NCBI GenBank assembly: GCA_900542005.1
Contig: UQLW01000001.1
Coordinates: 62,001 to 126,000 of the forward strand
Direction: 5' to 3'
Length of the DNA stretch: 64,000 bases
DNA from: an uncultured Eubacteriales bacterium
GTDB taxonomy: Bacteria; Bacillota; Clostridia; Christensenellales; UMGS416
A model generated the notes under the pieces. That model saw nothing but the letters and a program-made list of their open reading frames with translations. It was not told the DNA's origin and did not search any database. The translations under genes were made by a program, and so were the position numbers. Shown piece after piece: positions 42,960 through 50,872 of this stretch. Each line of letters opens with the position of its first letter. The stretch's first letter is position 1.

Positions 42960-42990
42960 TTGACAGGCGGGGGCCGCTATCCCCTATAAT
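42960..42990 (+). promoter_or_regulatory. Promoter of the patatin gene
   Basis: TTGACA (42960-42965), a long 19-bp spacer, and TATAAT (42985-42990), 29 bases before the ATG. No MerR-type dyad is visible in the spacer. Confidence 0.6.
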
Positions 42991-43019
42991 GGCGCTGGAA
43001 AGAAAAAGGAGGCGGTACC

Positions 43020-43880
43020 ATGAAAACAGCGCTGGTACTGGAGGGCGGCGGCCTTCGCGGCGTCTATACCGAGGGCGTCCTGGATGCGCTGATGCAAGCG
43101 GGCTGGAGGGCCGACTATGTGGTCGGCGTATCTGCCGGCGCCAACAATGGCATCTATTATGTGGCCGGCCAGCCCGGCGCGGCCCTGGGTTCTGTGTTGG
43201 ATTATGTGGGGGACAGGCGCTACCTGTCTCTGGAAAATTATATTCGTACCCATTCGGTCTTTGGTATGGACTTTATCTTCCATGATATTCCCGAGCGGCT
43301 GGCCCCGCTGGATTTTGACCGGGCCCTCGCCTCGCCCGTCCAGTTTGAGGCCGGCGCGACCGACGTGGCCACCGGCCGCGCCGTATACTTTGACAAGGCC
43401 CATCTGTCCGGCCATGATACCACCATCCTGCGTGCCTCCTGCTCCATGCCGGGTTTCGCGCCGATGGTACCCTATCAGGGCGGGCTGTATCTGGATGGCG
43501 GGACAGCCGACCCCATACCCCTGGAGCGCGCCCTGGCCGTGGGCTGCGACCGGTTCGTTATCGTCCGGACCCGGCCCCTGGCCTACCGCAAGAAGCCTGA
43601 ACGGGGGCGGAGGCTCTATACGCTGCTTTTCCGCCAGTACCCCGCCCTTGTCGCCTGCCTGAACCGCCGTCACCACGTCTATAACGCCAGCGTCCGGCTG
43701 TGCGGCGCCCTGGCATCCCAGGGCCGGGCCGTTGTCATTGCGCCGGGCGCCCATCTGGAGATGGCCCGCTTTGAAAAGGACCGGGACAAGCTGCTGACTG
43801 CCTACCGCCAGGGCCGGGCCGACGGGGAAAGGGCCCTGCCGCAGATCCAGCGCCTCAGCGCCCCCGGCGGGGCGGTATAA
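43020..43880 (+). CDS. Patatin-like phospholipase family protein
   Basis: 286 aa. Ser-Asp dyad: GVSAG with Ser38 and DGG with Asp159; GGGLRG near residue 10 is the oxyanion loop. Hydrolyses acyl esters of lipids in the cytoplasm (YjjU/RssA-like bacterial branch). AAAGGAGG 7 bases before the ATG. Monocistronic, between its own promoter and a strong terminator. Confidence 0.92.
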   Translation: MKTALVLEGGGLRGVYTEGVLDALMQAGWRADYVVGVSAGANNGIYYVAGQPGAALGSVLDYVGDRRYLSLENYIRTHSVFGMDFIFHDIPERLAPLDFDRALASPVQFEAGATDVATGRAVYFDKAHLSGHDTTILRASCSMPGFAPMVPYQGGLYLDGGTADPIPLERALAVGCDRFVIVRTRPLAYRKKPERGRRLYTLLFRQYPALVACLNRRHHVYNASVRLCGALASQGRAVVIAPGAHLEMARFEKDRDKLLTAYRQGRADGERALPQIQRLSAPGGAV

Positions 43881-43892
43881 CCGGCATATACA

Positions 43893-43937
43893 AAGGCCCC
43901 GGCCTGTTCGGCAGCTCACCGAACAGGCCGGGGCCTT
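43893..43937. terminator. Bidirectional terminator, patatin / M3 peptidase operon
   Basis: Perfect 19-bp stem (43893-43911 with 43919-43937) starting AAGGCCCCGG, loop CAGCTCA. Two transcription units converge on it. Confidence 0.88.
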
Positions 43938-43973
43938 ACGATTACTCCATGGGTTGGCAGGATTCATGCCGCC

Positions 43974-45923
43974 TTACTCTGATTCCTCCTGCTGCCAAAG
44001 CCCCTCAAAATAGGCTGTCAGCCGCTGGGCCAGCGATTCGATCATGCCCTCCTCAAAGGGGCTGGACAGGCCGCATGCCTCCAATGTCGCCTGGAAGGGC
44101 TCATAGGTGCTGTATTGCTGCACCAGCAGGTATTTGTCCACCGCCGCCTGGGGGTCGTCCTCGGAAATCTCCCATATCCCCAGCGCCGCAGCCAGGCTGG
44201 TAGCATAGCTGATATAGTACAGCGGCGCCTGGAAGGTATGGTGGATGGCTACCCAGGTCTTGGCCCAAAAGCTGTTGGGAATATAATACCCGTCGTACAG
44301 ATGGTATTCGTCCAGAAGCTCCTCATAGATCGCGTTGAGCTTCTCCAGGGTCAGGTTCTCCTCGGCATAGAGCCGCTGCTGGAACTCATCCTCCATGCAG
44401 CCGCTGATCACCGTGCTGATCATCGTCTGCAGGTTGGAGGCCTTCACGCCCTCGGCCATGTCCTCGCCATAAAGCTCATCGTAATACAGCTGCAGCAGTA
44501 GCTCCAGTCCCTGGGAATGAATTTCAGCCAGATCCAGGTCTGTCGTCTTGTTCCAGGCGCTTTCCGGGAAGCAATAGCTGTTGTAAAAATGGCCGAATTC
44601 ATGGAAAATGGTCGTCACGTTGTTATAGCCGTCGATGGACTTATAGTTGATAAAAGGCACGCCGTAATAGGCGATATCGGTTGTATAGCCGCCATCCATC
44701 TTGGAGGCGCCGTTGGTAAAATCATAGAGATTGTACTGGAGCATAAAGTCGGCGGCCTGCGCCATGTCCTCTGAAATTTGAGGCAAAATCTGCTTAAGCG
44801 CCTCGATGCTCTGCTCCGTGGTGGTCGTGGCCATGGCCCCCTGGTAGGTAATGGCCGGCGGCTGAAAGCCGAGCTTGGAATGCAGCGGCACCAGATACTT
44901 TTTCACCTTCTCCGCCATATTGGCCGCGTCCTCCGGCGTATAGTCGCGGTTATAGCCGGCGTAGCTGTATTCCACATAGTTCTCATACCCCAGCGTCCGG
45001 GCCATCTCGTTGCGCAGCTCTACAAGCTCCAGGAAGATTTTCCCTGCCTTCTCGTTGAGGGTATCATAATAGGTTTCCAGGTATCCATAGTAATCCAGGC
45101 CCAGGTCAGGGCGCTGCATGAGCTCGTCCAGGGTGAGCGCCTCATCCTCCACCTGCACCGTATGGTTCACCAGCACCTGCTGGTATTCGTCGGTCAGGAC
45201 GCTGATCTCTTTAATAAGCGGCTGAACCGATTCGTCGGTCAGCGCCGCCTCCCGCCGGGCGTCGTCGGCGTATTCCTGGCCCCATCGCTCGACCGCCGCG
45301 CCGCCCAGGTCGGATTCCAGAATCGTGGTGGTGATCGTCCCCAGCTTTTCGTAGTATTCGTTCAGCTTGCCTTCCAGCTCAATTTTATCCTGGCTGGCCG
45401 TCTTGTCGTTGACATCCAGGTCGCTGGCAATGCTGGCCAGCGTCAGCTGTGTCGCAGCCATGCCATAATCCACCAGCACCTGGTCATACAGGGTGAAAAG
45501 CGCCTCCTGATCGGAGGCCTGCTGCGCCAGCTTATCAAGCTGCTCGAAGCGCTGGTCCAGGGCCTCAAGATCGGGCATGGTATAGGCCATCTCGCTAAAG
45601 TCCACCAGCGCATGGCCGGTTGCGTCCCGCTCCAGCGGGCCGCCCGAGGCCCACAGCCCCTGGGTGATCCAGCTGGGTTCCCGCTCCGAGGGTGGCAACG
45701 TCTCGCCCGAAGCGGCGGCCGCCGTGGTGGCGGCAGGCGTTGCGGCCGAAGAAGAAGCGGGCGTTGTGGTCCCGGTGGCCGCCGGCGTAGCCGCCGCGGC
45801 TGTGTCGGCCGGCGTGGCAGCCGGCGTACTCAAATACCCCGGGGGAGGCGCGCAGCTTGTCAGCGCCAGGATAAGGGCCAGCAGCACCGCGGGCCACAGG
45901 GTCTTTGTGAGCTTATTCTTCAT
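43974..45923 (-). CDS. Lipoprotein M3-family oligoendopeptidase
   Basis: 649 aa. Signal peptide with lipobox LTSC (Cys24), then a 50-residue Ala/Thr/Pro/Ser-rich linker, then an M3 (PepF-like) metallopeptidase domain. Zinc motif HEFGH at 441-445 in TTIFHEFGHFYN; the third ligand Glu is probable in LAEIHSQGLELLL. PepF enzymes are normally cytoplasmic; the lipoprotein signal places this one outside the membrane, where it would trim peptides. Last gene of a four-gene minus-strand operon; start overlaps the previous stop by 4 bases. Very good confidence for family, little for substrate. Confidence 0.92.
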   Translation of the reverse strand: MKNKLTKTLWPAVLLALILALTSCAPPPGYLSTPAATPADTAAAATPAATGTTTPASSSAATPAATTAAAASGETLPPSEREPSWITQGLWASGGPLERDATGHALVDFSEMAYTMPDLEALDQRFEQLDKLAQQASDQEALFTLYDQVLVDYGMAATQLTLASIASDLDVNDKTASQDKIELEGKLNEYYEKLGTITTTILESDLGGAAVERWGQEYADDARREAALTDESVQPLIKEISVLTDEYQQVLVNHTVQVEDEALTLDELMQRPDLGLDYYGYLETYYDTLNEKAGKIFLELVELRNEMARTLGYENYVEYSYAGYNRDYTPEDAANMAEKVKKYLVPLHSKLGFQPPAITYQGAMATTTTEQSIEALKQILPQISEDMAQAADFMLQYNLYDFTNGASKMDGGYTTDIAYYGVPFINYKSIDGYNNVTTIFHEFGHFYNSYCFPESAWNKTTDLDLAEIHSQGLELLLQLYYDELYGEDMAEGVKASNLQTMISTVISGCMEDEFQQRLYAEENLTLEKLNAIYEELLDEYHLYDGYYIPNSFWAKTWVAIHHTFQAPLYYISYATSLAAALGIWEISEDDPQAAVDKYLLVQQYSTYEPFQATLEACGLSSPFEEGMIESLAQRLTAYFEGLWQQEESE

Positions 45924-47812
45924 GCTATAATATCCTTTCCTTCCCGGTCAACCGCCCGCCAGCTCTCCGCCTCCAGCGTCGTGCCGTCGGGCAGCGTCCG
46001 TCCTATGCCGTCAAAGTTGGCCGTTACCTGCGTCCCATCCGCAAAGACGGTCTGCTGCAGGCAGCCATCCCCGGATAGGAAGCTAAAATCCGTCATGGCC
46101 AGCGGCCCGATGCGGCGGTGCAGCCGCGCCACCGGCAGCGCTGCCTTCAGGGCTTCCTGCACCGCCTCGTCCTCTACCCGCATGGTGAACAGGCAGGTTT
46201 CGCTGCCCCGGCCCGTCCAGGCATACTGCGCGCCGCAGGGCATCACATCCGGGGGCGCGCCCATCAGCGCGTCCATGGCCGCCATCAGCCGCGGGCGGCC
46301 GCCTCCATACTGGTAATAACCCGCCGGTTCTCCTTCCCGGAAGAAGTGGGGGTTATTGTAGTTATGCACCTCCCACCAGGTGTGCATGATGCTGTCATGG
46401 TAGACCAGGGCGGTCAACGGCACCGGCCAGAAGGGCCACCGGCCATATTGCGGCAGGGCCTTGACTGAGCCCATATCGTATTCCATGGAAAAAAGGTCGT
46501 TGAAGCCCTCGCTGCTCACCGGCCCTCTGCCCCGGGAACCCATCACCAGCAGCCGGCGCAGCAGCGCCAAATCCTCCTGGCGGCTCATGGGCCTTCCGGG
46601 GTGGGCGGCATGGTCCAGGGCATAGCATTCCCCCAGCATGGCGCAGGCCACCACGTCGAAATGATCCCAATCCATATCGGCCCAGCGGCCTTCCACCGCC
46701 TGCCGCTCCAGCTCCAGCATACGTCCCGCGCAGTTAAGGTACCATTTGAAGTCGTCAATCTGCCACTGCATACGCCGTTGGCCGTCGCGGCCGGCATAAT
46801 ATCCGCCCCGGGTCGCCTCCAGCCCGTCATCCATGCTTTCGTTGATCCAGCTCCAGGGAGCCAGCCGGTACCCCAGCGCCCGGATTGCATCCTTTTCCCT
46901 CCCGGACAGGGCAATGGGGGGCCGTCCGCCCATCAGGAATTGGTCGTAGGCCATATTAAAGCCCACCGGATACACCAGCGCCCGGTCAAAGCCCATGGCC
47001 TTCACCTGGGCCAGCTGGCCTGCGTAATCCACATCATCCTGGCAATAGCCGATAAAGCACATCAGCGCGCCGAACAGCCCTTCCAGCTCCGGCCGGGCCT
47101 TCATCTTCTCCTGCCAGCTGGCAAAGCGTCCCCGCTCCATCACAAAGGCCCGATAGGCGCGGGCCGCGGCCGCCACCGTAGGCTCCACGGGGATAAAGCG
47201 AACGGTGCGCGCGCTGCTGAAGCCGCCCAGGCTCGCCAGCGCCATCGGGCAGACAAAGGGGGCCTCCAGCTCGCCGGCCTGCTTCCCATACCGCCAGGCC
47301 GCGTCGGCCAAGCCCTCGTCCGCAGCCATCAGCAGGCCGCCCCGTTCGCCCAGCACCGCCGCCATGGCCATCGAAAAGCCGTCATGGTGGCGGCTCGTTA
47401 CCCGCTTGTCGCAGGGCGCGCCGCCGCCCTGCCAAAGCATCCCCTGCATGATGGGAAGAAGCAGCTTCTCTGCGTCAGCCTGCCCGTGAAAGGCGCCCGG
47501 CAGGCTCACGCATTCCACCGCCCGGCCCTTTATGGGCATCAGCGTCGCCGTCATGGCGCCTTGCGAAAGCCGGTATTCCAGGCATACCTCCGCCTCCCCG
47601 GCCCGGTAGCTTTGATACAGGCAATCCGCCCGCTGTCCCGCGCTTTCAAAGGTCATCCGGCGGAGGGGGCCTGCGCCCTCCACGGCGTCCGCTCCACCCC
47701 ATACGGCGCTGGCCGGATCCAGCGTCCATCGCTGGCCCCGCCGGCTGTCCTCCAGCCAAAGCCGCGGGCCCTCCGCGCACAGCGTGAGCCCCTCCTGTGA
47801 CAACGTATACAT
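45920..47812 (-). CDS. Putative glycoside hydrolase-like protein (unassigned family)
   Basis: 630 aa. N-terminal beta-rich third, then a barrel-like middle with GYCQDDVDYAGQLAQVKAMGFDRALVYPVGFN, RLAPWSWINESMDDG and MDWDHFDVVACAMLGECYALDHAAHPGRPMSRQEDL, and GPVSSEGFNDLFSMEYDMG. This order of W/D/E-rich strands resembles GH101/GH129-type alpha-N-acetylgalactosaminidases or DUF5696 proteins, but no definite active-site signature was recognised. No signal peptide. AAGGAGG 4 bases before the ATG. Follows the alcohol-dehydrogenase-like gene by 9 bases and overlaps the M3 peptidase gene. Confidence 0.55.
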   Translation of the reverse strand: MYTLSQEGLTLCAEGPRLWLEDSRRGQRWTLDPASAVWGGADAVEGAGPLRRMTFESAGQRADCLYQSYRAGEAEVCLEYRLSQGAMTATLMPIKGRAVECVSLPGAFHGQADAEKLLLPIMQGMLWQGGGAPCDKRVTSRHHDGFSMAMAAVLGERGGLLMAADEGLADAAWRYGKQAGELEAPFVCPMALASLGGFSSARTVRFIPVEPTVAAAARAYRAFVMERGRFASWQEKMKARPELEGLFGALMCFIGYCQDDVDYAGQLAQVKAMGFDRALVYPVGFNMAYDQFLMGGRPPIALSGREKDAIRALGYRLAPWSWINESMDDGLEATRGGYYAGRDGQRRMQWQIDDFKWYLNCAGRMLELERQAVEGRWADMDWDHFDVVACAMLGECYALDHAAHPGRPMSRQEDLALLRRLLVMGSRGRGPVSSEGFNDLFSMEYDMGSVKALPQYGRWPFWPVPLTALVYHDSIMHTWWEVHNYNNPHFFREGEPAGYYQYGGGRPRLMAAMDALMGAPPDVMPCGAQYAWTGRGSETCLFTMRVEDEAVQEALKAALPVARLHRRIGPLAMTDFSFLSGDGCLQQTVFADGTQVTANFDGIGRTLPDGTTLEAESWRAVDREGKDIIA

Positions 47813-47821
47813 CGCTCCTCC

Positions 47822-48856
47822 TTACGCCAGGCAAATCCGCGCTTTCACCAGCCGGCGCGCCTTCAGATCCATAAAGGCTTGAGGCAGCTCGGCAAAGCCA
47901 TAGGACGAATCCCCCATAAAGGGTTCGCTGCGCAGCCGCCCCATCCGCATCATATCGATCACCGCCTGGTGGGTCTCCTCTTCCCGGTAGCCGCCCTGGT
48001 AGAAACGGAAGCTGCCCGGCGCCGCCAAGGGCTTCATCCGGTACTGCCCCATCGCCTCGATCCCATAGACCGCCACCGTACCGCCCGGAGCCAGCAGCCC
48101 AAGGTAGGGATCCATCGCCCCGTCCGAGCCCACCGCATCCAGGATAAAGTCAAAGGGGCCCGGCATCGCCTCCCGCAGCTTGGCAGCCGCGTCCGTATCC
48201 CGGTAATCCACTGCCGCCGCCGCGCCCAGGGCCTGCGCCTGGCGAAGCCGGGAGGCGCTGCCGGCCACGGCTACCCAGCCCGCTCCCAGGTTCACCGCAT
48301 GGCGGGCAAAGGAAAGGCCATTTCCCCCGGAGCCCACCACCAGCACGCGGCTTCCAGGGCCCACGCCCATCCGCCGGATGAAGGAAAGCGTTTCCCGCCA
48401 GGTTGTCAGCATGGCGCACTCCTGCAGCGGTATGTCGCCCGGGATGATCTGGTTCACCAGGGCGGCGCGGTACTGGCCCGGCTCGATCCCATCCCGCGCC
48501 ATAGCCCAGTGGTCCACAGCAATGCCCCACTGGCTGTAACCGCCCCAGGCAATACCGAGTCCTTCGGCCAACCCCGCCGGCGCGCCGACTCGGCTGACAT
48601 GGTCGCCCACCCGGTAGGTTGTCGTCCCGGGCCCCAGCTCTACCACCTCGCCGACGCTTTCATGCCCTAGAATGCAGGGATAGGGCACTTCAAAGGGCAT
48701 CCGTCCCTCGATAATGTGCTGATCCGTCGCCGTACAGGTCCCGGCCCACTTCAGCCGGCACAGCGCCTCGTACCGTCCCGGAACCGGAATGGGCACCTCC
48801 CGCAGGGCCAGCCGGCCCGGTGCCTCCACAACGTAACATTGCATCGTTTGCCTCAT
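47822..48856 (-). CDS. Zinc-dependent medium-chain alcohol dehydrogenase family protein
   Basis: 344 aa. MDR fold: catalytic-zinc Cys in AGTCTATDQHI and His-Glu in CILGHESVGEV, then a NAD(P)-binding Rossmann part with VLVVGSGGNGLSFARHAVNLGA. The structural-zinc four-Cys loop is missing (GLAEGLGIAWGG lies at its place), as in some sugar-alcohol and threonine dehydrogenase-like members. Probably oxidises a sugar or polyol. SD AAGGAG 8 bases upstream of the ATG; the start overlaps the upstream gene by 4 bases. Confidence 0.87.
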   Translation of the reverse strand: MRQTMQCYVVEAPGRLALREVPIPVPGRYEALCRLKWAGTCTATDQHIIEGRMPFEVPYPCILGHESVGEVVELGPGTTTYRVGDHVSRVGAPAGLAEGLGIAWGGYSQWGIAVDHWAMARDGIEPGQYRAALVNQIIPGDIPLQECAMLTTWRETLSFIRRMGVGPGSRVLVVGSGGNGLSFARHAVNLGAGWVAVAGSASRLRQAQALGAAAAVDYRDTDAAAKLREAMPGPFDFILDAVGSDGAMDPYLGLLAPGGTVAVYGIEAMGQYRMKPLAAPGSFRFYQGGYREEETHQAVIDMMRMGRLRSEPFMGDSSYGFAELPQAFMDLKARRLVKARICLA

Positions 48857-49482
48857 AGGTTACGCTCCTTATCCTCCGCCGGCCGCCGCGCTCTGGCCCG
48901 CAGGACGAGCTCGCCGCTTCCATCCGCATGCTGCACCCAGGAGAGGGGCAGCCATCCCACATCCTGCTCGTCCAGGCTGCGGCAAATGCGGGCCACCGCC
49001 CGATCCTCGGCCAGGGCCGCCACCCGAAGGCTGGGGCACAGCGCCAGCAGCCGCCCGATCATGCCCCGGCGGTATTCCAGCGCGGCCGCGCTGCCGTCCC
49101 GGCCCACCAGCAGCAGTGCAACCCGGCAGCGGTCCATCGCCATATCCCCAGGGGCCAGCGCCACAAAGTCCACCTCGGCCCAGTCAAGTCCGCCCCGGCT
49201 GCCCCGCCAGGGGATATGGAAATCAAAGCCCTGGTCTGAAAACCGAAACCAGCCCGCCTGGAACAGCGCCGCCGCTCCGTCCACCGCGCCGGTAAGCGCC
49301 AGCACCGCCGCAAGGTTGCCTGCCAGCCGCCCATGGGGCACGCTGCCCAGGGCGGCCCTCTCGCACAGCACGATGGCCCCGGCCGCCGCGGCCGCCACGG
49401 CCCAAATCACCAGCATCCGCCGGAAAATGAGCCAGCCGCGGCGGGCCAGCACCCACCGCCTTTTCCCCGGCAACCTGTCCAT
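48853..49482 (-). CDS. Two-span membrane protein with a small cytoplasmic domain
   Basis: 209 aa. Two adjacent membrane segments (about residues 17-42 and 53-72) and a 120-residue C-terminal domain (FSDQGFDFHIPWRG-S-R, LDWAEVDFVAL) that may be a bacterial PH-like fold. Function unknown. Start at 49482 with GGAGGCGG just upstream; the longer reading to 49650 runs through the promoter and a terminator. First gene of the operon that ends with the M3 peptidase. Confidence 0.62.
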   Translation of the reverse strand: MDRLPGKRRWVLARRGWLIFRRMLVIWAVAAAAAGAIVLCERAALGSVPHGRLAGNLAAVLALTGAVDGAAALFQAGWFRFSDQGFDFHIPWRGSRGGLDWAEVDFVALAPGDMAMDRCRVALLLVGRDGSAAALEYRRGMIGRLLALCPSLRVAALAEDRAVARICRSLDEQDVGWLPLSWVQHADGSGELVLRARARRPAEDKERNL

Positions 49483-49549
49483 ATCCGCCTCCGATCCCGC
49501 CGGATACGCCCGCTCTCCGGGCCCGGCGCCGCTTCTTAGCCTTTGTCCT

Positions 49550-49578
49550 ATTATACCGGGTTTTCCCAGCGCACGCAA
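49550..49578 (-). promoter_or_regulatory. Promoter of the four-gene operon 49482-43974
   Basis: Minus strand TTGCGT (49578-49573), 17-bp spacer, TATAAT (49555-49550), about 70 bases before the first ATG. Confidence 0.65.
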
Positions 49579-49605
49579 TTCCCGCCCGGCCAGGCGGGCC
49601 GCATG

Positions 49606-49635
49606 AAAAATGCCGGCTCCTGAAAGGAGCCGGCA
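49606..49635 (-). terminator. Terminator of the DUF1002 gene
   Basis: 10-bp stem TGCCGGCTCC / GGAGCCGGCA with loop TGAAA, followed on the minus strand by TTTTTC. Confidence 0.88.
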
Positions 49636-49650
49636 GAGCGGGTTCTTCAA

Positions 49651-50538
49651 TTATCGGCCGCTTACCAGGGCGGCGGAGCCAAAGAGGCTCTTGAACCAGT
49701 TACCCAGGTTGGCAAAGAAATTCTTGATGCTCTCCACAAAGCCCGAGGCCTTCTCGGAGGTCTGGGCCAGATCCTTGAGGCTGTCGTTAATCTTCTGCAC
49801 CTGGCTGGCCAGCTGGGCCGGGTCGATGTCCAGGTTGGCAATGGAAACGATAAGGTTGGTGATGGTCTCAATCTGATCGTCCGTCAGGGTGATGTTCAGG
49901 TCGCCCGCCACCTGGATGACCACCGGGCGTACCGTATCCGGGTTATCATAGCCCAGCTCCAGGATCTTCTGCTTGATCATGGCGATCAGCTCGGCAGCCT
50001 GTTCCTGGCCGATAATCTCGCCCAGCTCGCCCGTGGTGACAAGCTCCTCAGTGGCCGTCTCCTTGGCGATGTCGCTCAGCTCGCCGCTTGTGGCCTCATA
50101 TGCCTTGAAGATGCCGGCAAGGGCCGCGGTACCGGAAACCTTGACGGGGCAGGCCACCTTCACCTCGGCGTCCTTAACGCCCGCGGTGGCCAGGGCGGAG
50201 GCGTACATGGTCTCGCTCACCCAGGTGATGTTCTGGGTGCTCACCTTGATCCCGTCCCCTTCGGCCAGGGGCCGGACGCTGGCGCAGGACAGCGAACGGG
50301 TGCCGATCTTATCGGAGGGGACAAGGTCGCCCAGCAGCGCCTTCTCCTCGTCGATGGTAATGGTGAACAGCTGTACCTCGTCCTCCTTGACCCCCAGCAT
50401 GCTGAAAACTTCCTCCCGCTGGCTCTGGGTCAGGTCGTTCCCCAGCGTAACCTTCCATTCTCCGTCCGCCAGGGCGGCAGGCATCATCATAAGGGCCATC
50501 ATCAGCCCCAATACCAGGCATAACGCTTTCTTCTTCAT
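49651..50538 (-). CDS. DUF1002 domain secreted protein (YpuA-like)
   Basis: 295 aa. Cleavable signal peptide: KKK, a Leu/Met-rich core and a cut probably after AALA (residue 25). The mature part follows the DUF1002 pattern: LTQSQREEVFSMLGV, ITIDEEKALLGDLVPSDKIGTRSLSCASV, GIKVSTQNITWVSETMYASALATAGVKDAEVKVACPVKVSGTAALAGIFKAYE. The role of the family (B. subtilis YpuA) is unknown; it is probably an envelope protein. Start at 50538 with GAGGAGG 8 bases upstream; the longer reading would start inside the promoter. Single gene with its own promoter and terminator. Confidence 0.88.
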   Translation of the reverse strand: MKKKALCLVLGLMMALMMMPAALADGEWKVTLGNDLTQSQREEVFSMLGVKEDEVQLFTITIDEEKALLGDLVPSDKIGTRSLSCASVRPLAEGDGIKVSTQNITWVSETMYASALATAGVKDAEVKVACPVKVSGTAALAGIFKAYEATSGELSDIAKETATEELVTTGELGEIIGQEQAAELIAMIKQKILELGYDNPDTVRPVVIQVAGDLNITLTDDQIETITNLIVSIANLDIDPAQLASQVQKINDSLKDLAQTSEKASGFVESIKNFFANLGNWFKSLFGSAALVSGR

Positions 50539-50568
50539 GTTTTTTTCCTCCTCGTTCGGGGTGTGTTT

Positions 50569-50597
50569 ACTGTAGCGCATTCTTTTTCCCCTGTCAA
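50569..50597 (-). promoter_or_regulatory. Promoter of the DUF1002 gene
   Basis: Minus strand TTGACA (50597-50592), 17-bp spacer, TACAGT (50574-50569), 31 bases before the ATG. The remaining part of 50598-50826 shows no gene or regulatory signal. Confidence 0.72.
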
Positions 50598-50826
50598 CCA
50601 TACAGCTGTGCATTCAGCTTATATAGCCCGGGCAATGGGCGGCTGTATAGCGGGGGTAACCGCCCGCTGGCCAAATCCCTTCTCTATTATGACGAAAAAT
50701 CGCCGCCCCTGCACGTCAGCTTCGCGGAAAAAAATTGCGCCGCATCAACGCCTATGCCGGCTTTGCCTGCAAGGATGGGCCCCAAGCCGCCGGGTGAGCT
50801 ATGCGCCGTCCCTTGCCGGCAGCGTT

Positions 50827-50864
50827 AAGGGCCGCGCCGGATGCATACCGGCGCGGCCCTTTTC
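50827..50864. terminator. Hairpin after the double-esterase operon
   Basis: Perfect 14-bp stem (50827-50840 with 50848-50861) starting AAGGGCCGCG. TTTTCC follows on the plus strand; only a weak tail on the minus strand that would need it. Confidence 0.55.
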
Positions 50865-50872
50865 CCTTGCGG

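Noticed and set aside
45664..45930. Ala/Val-rich plus-strand frame opposite the M3 peptidase N-terminus
   Set aside because: It is the complement of the low-complexity Ala/Thr linker of the lipoprotein.
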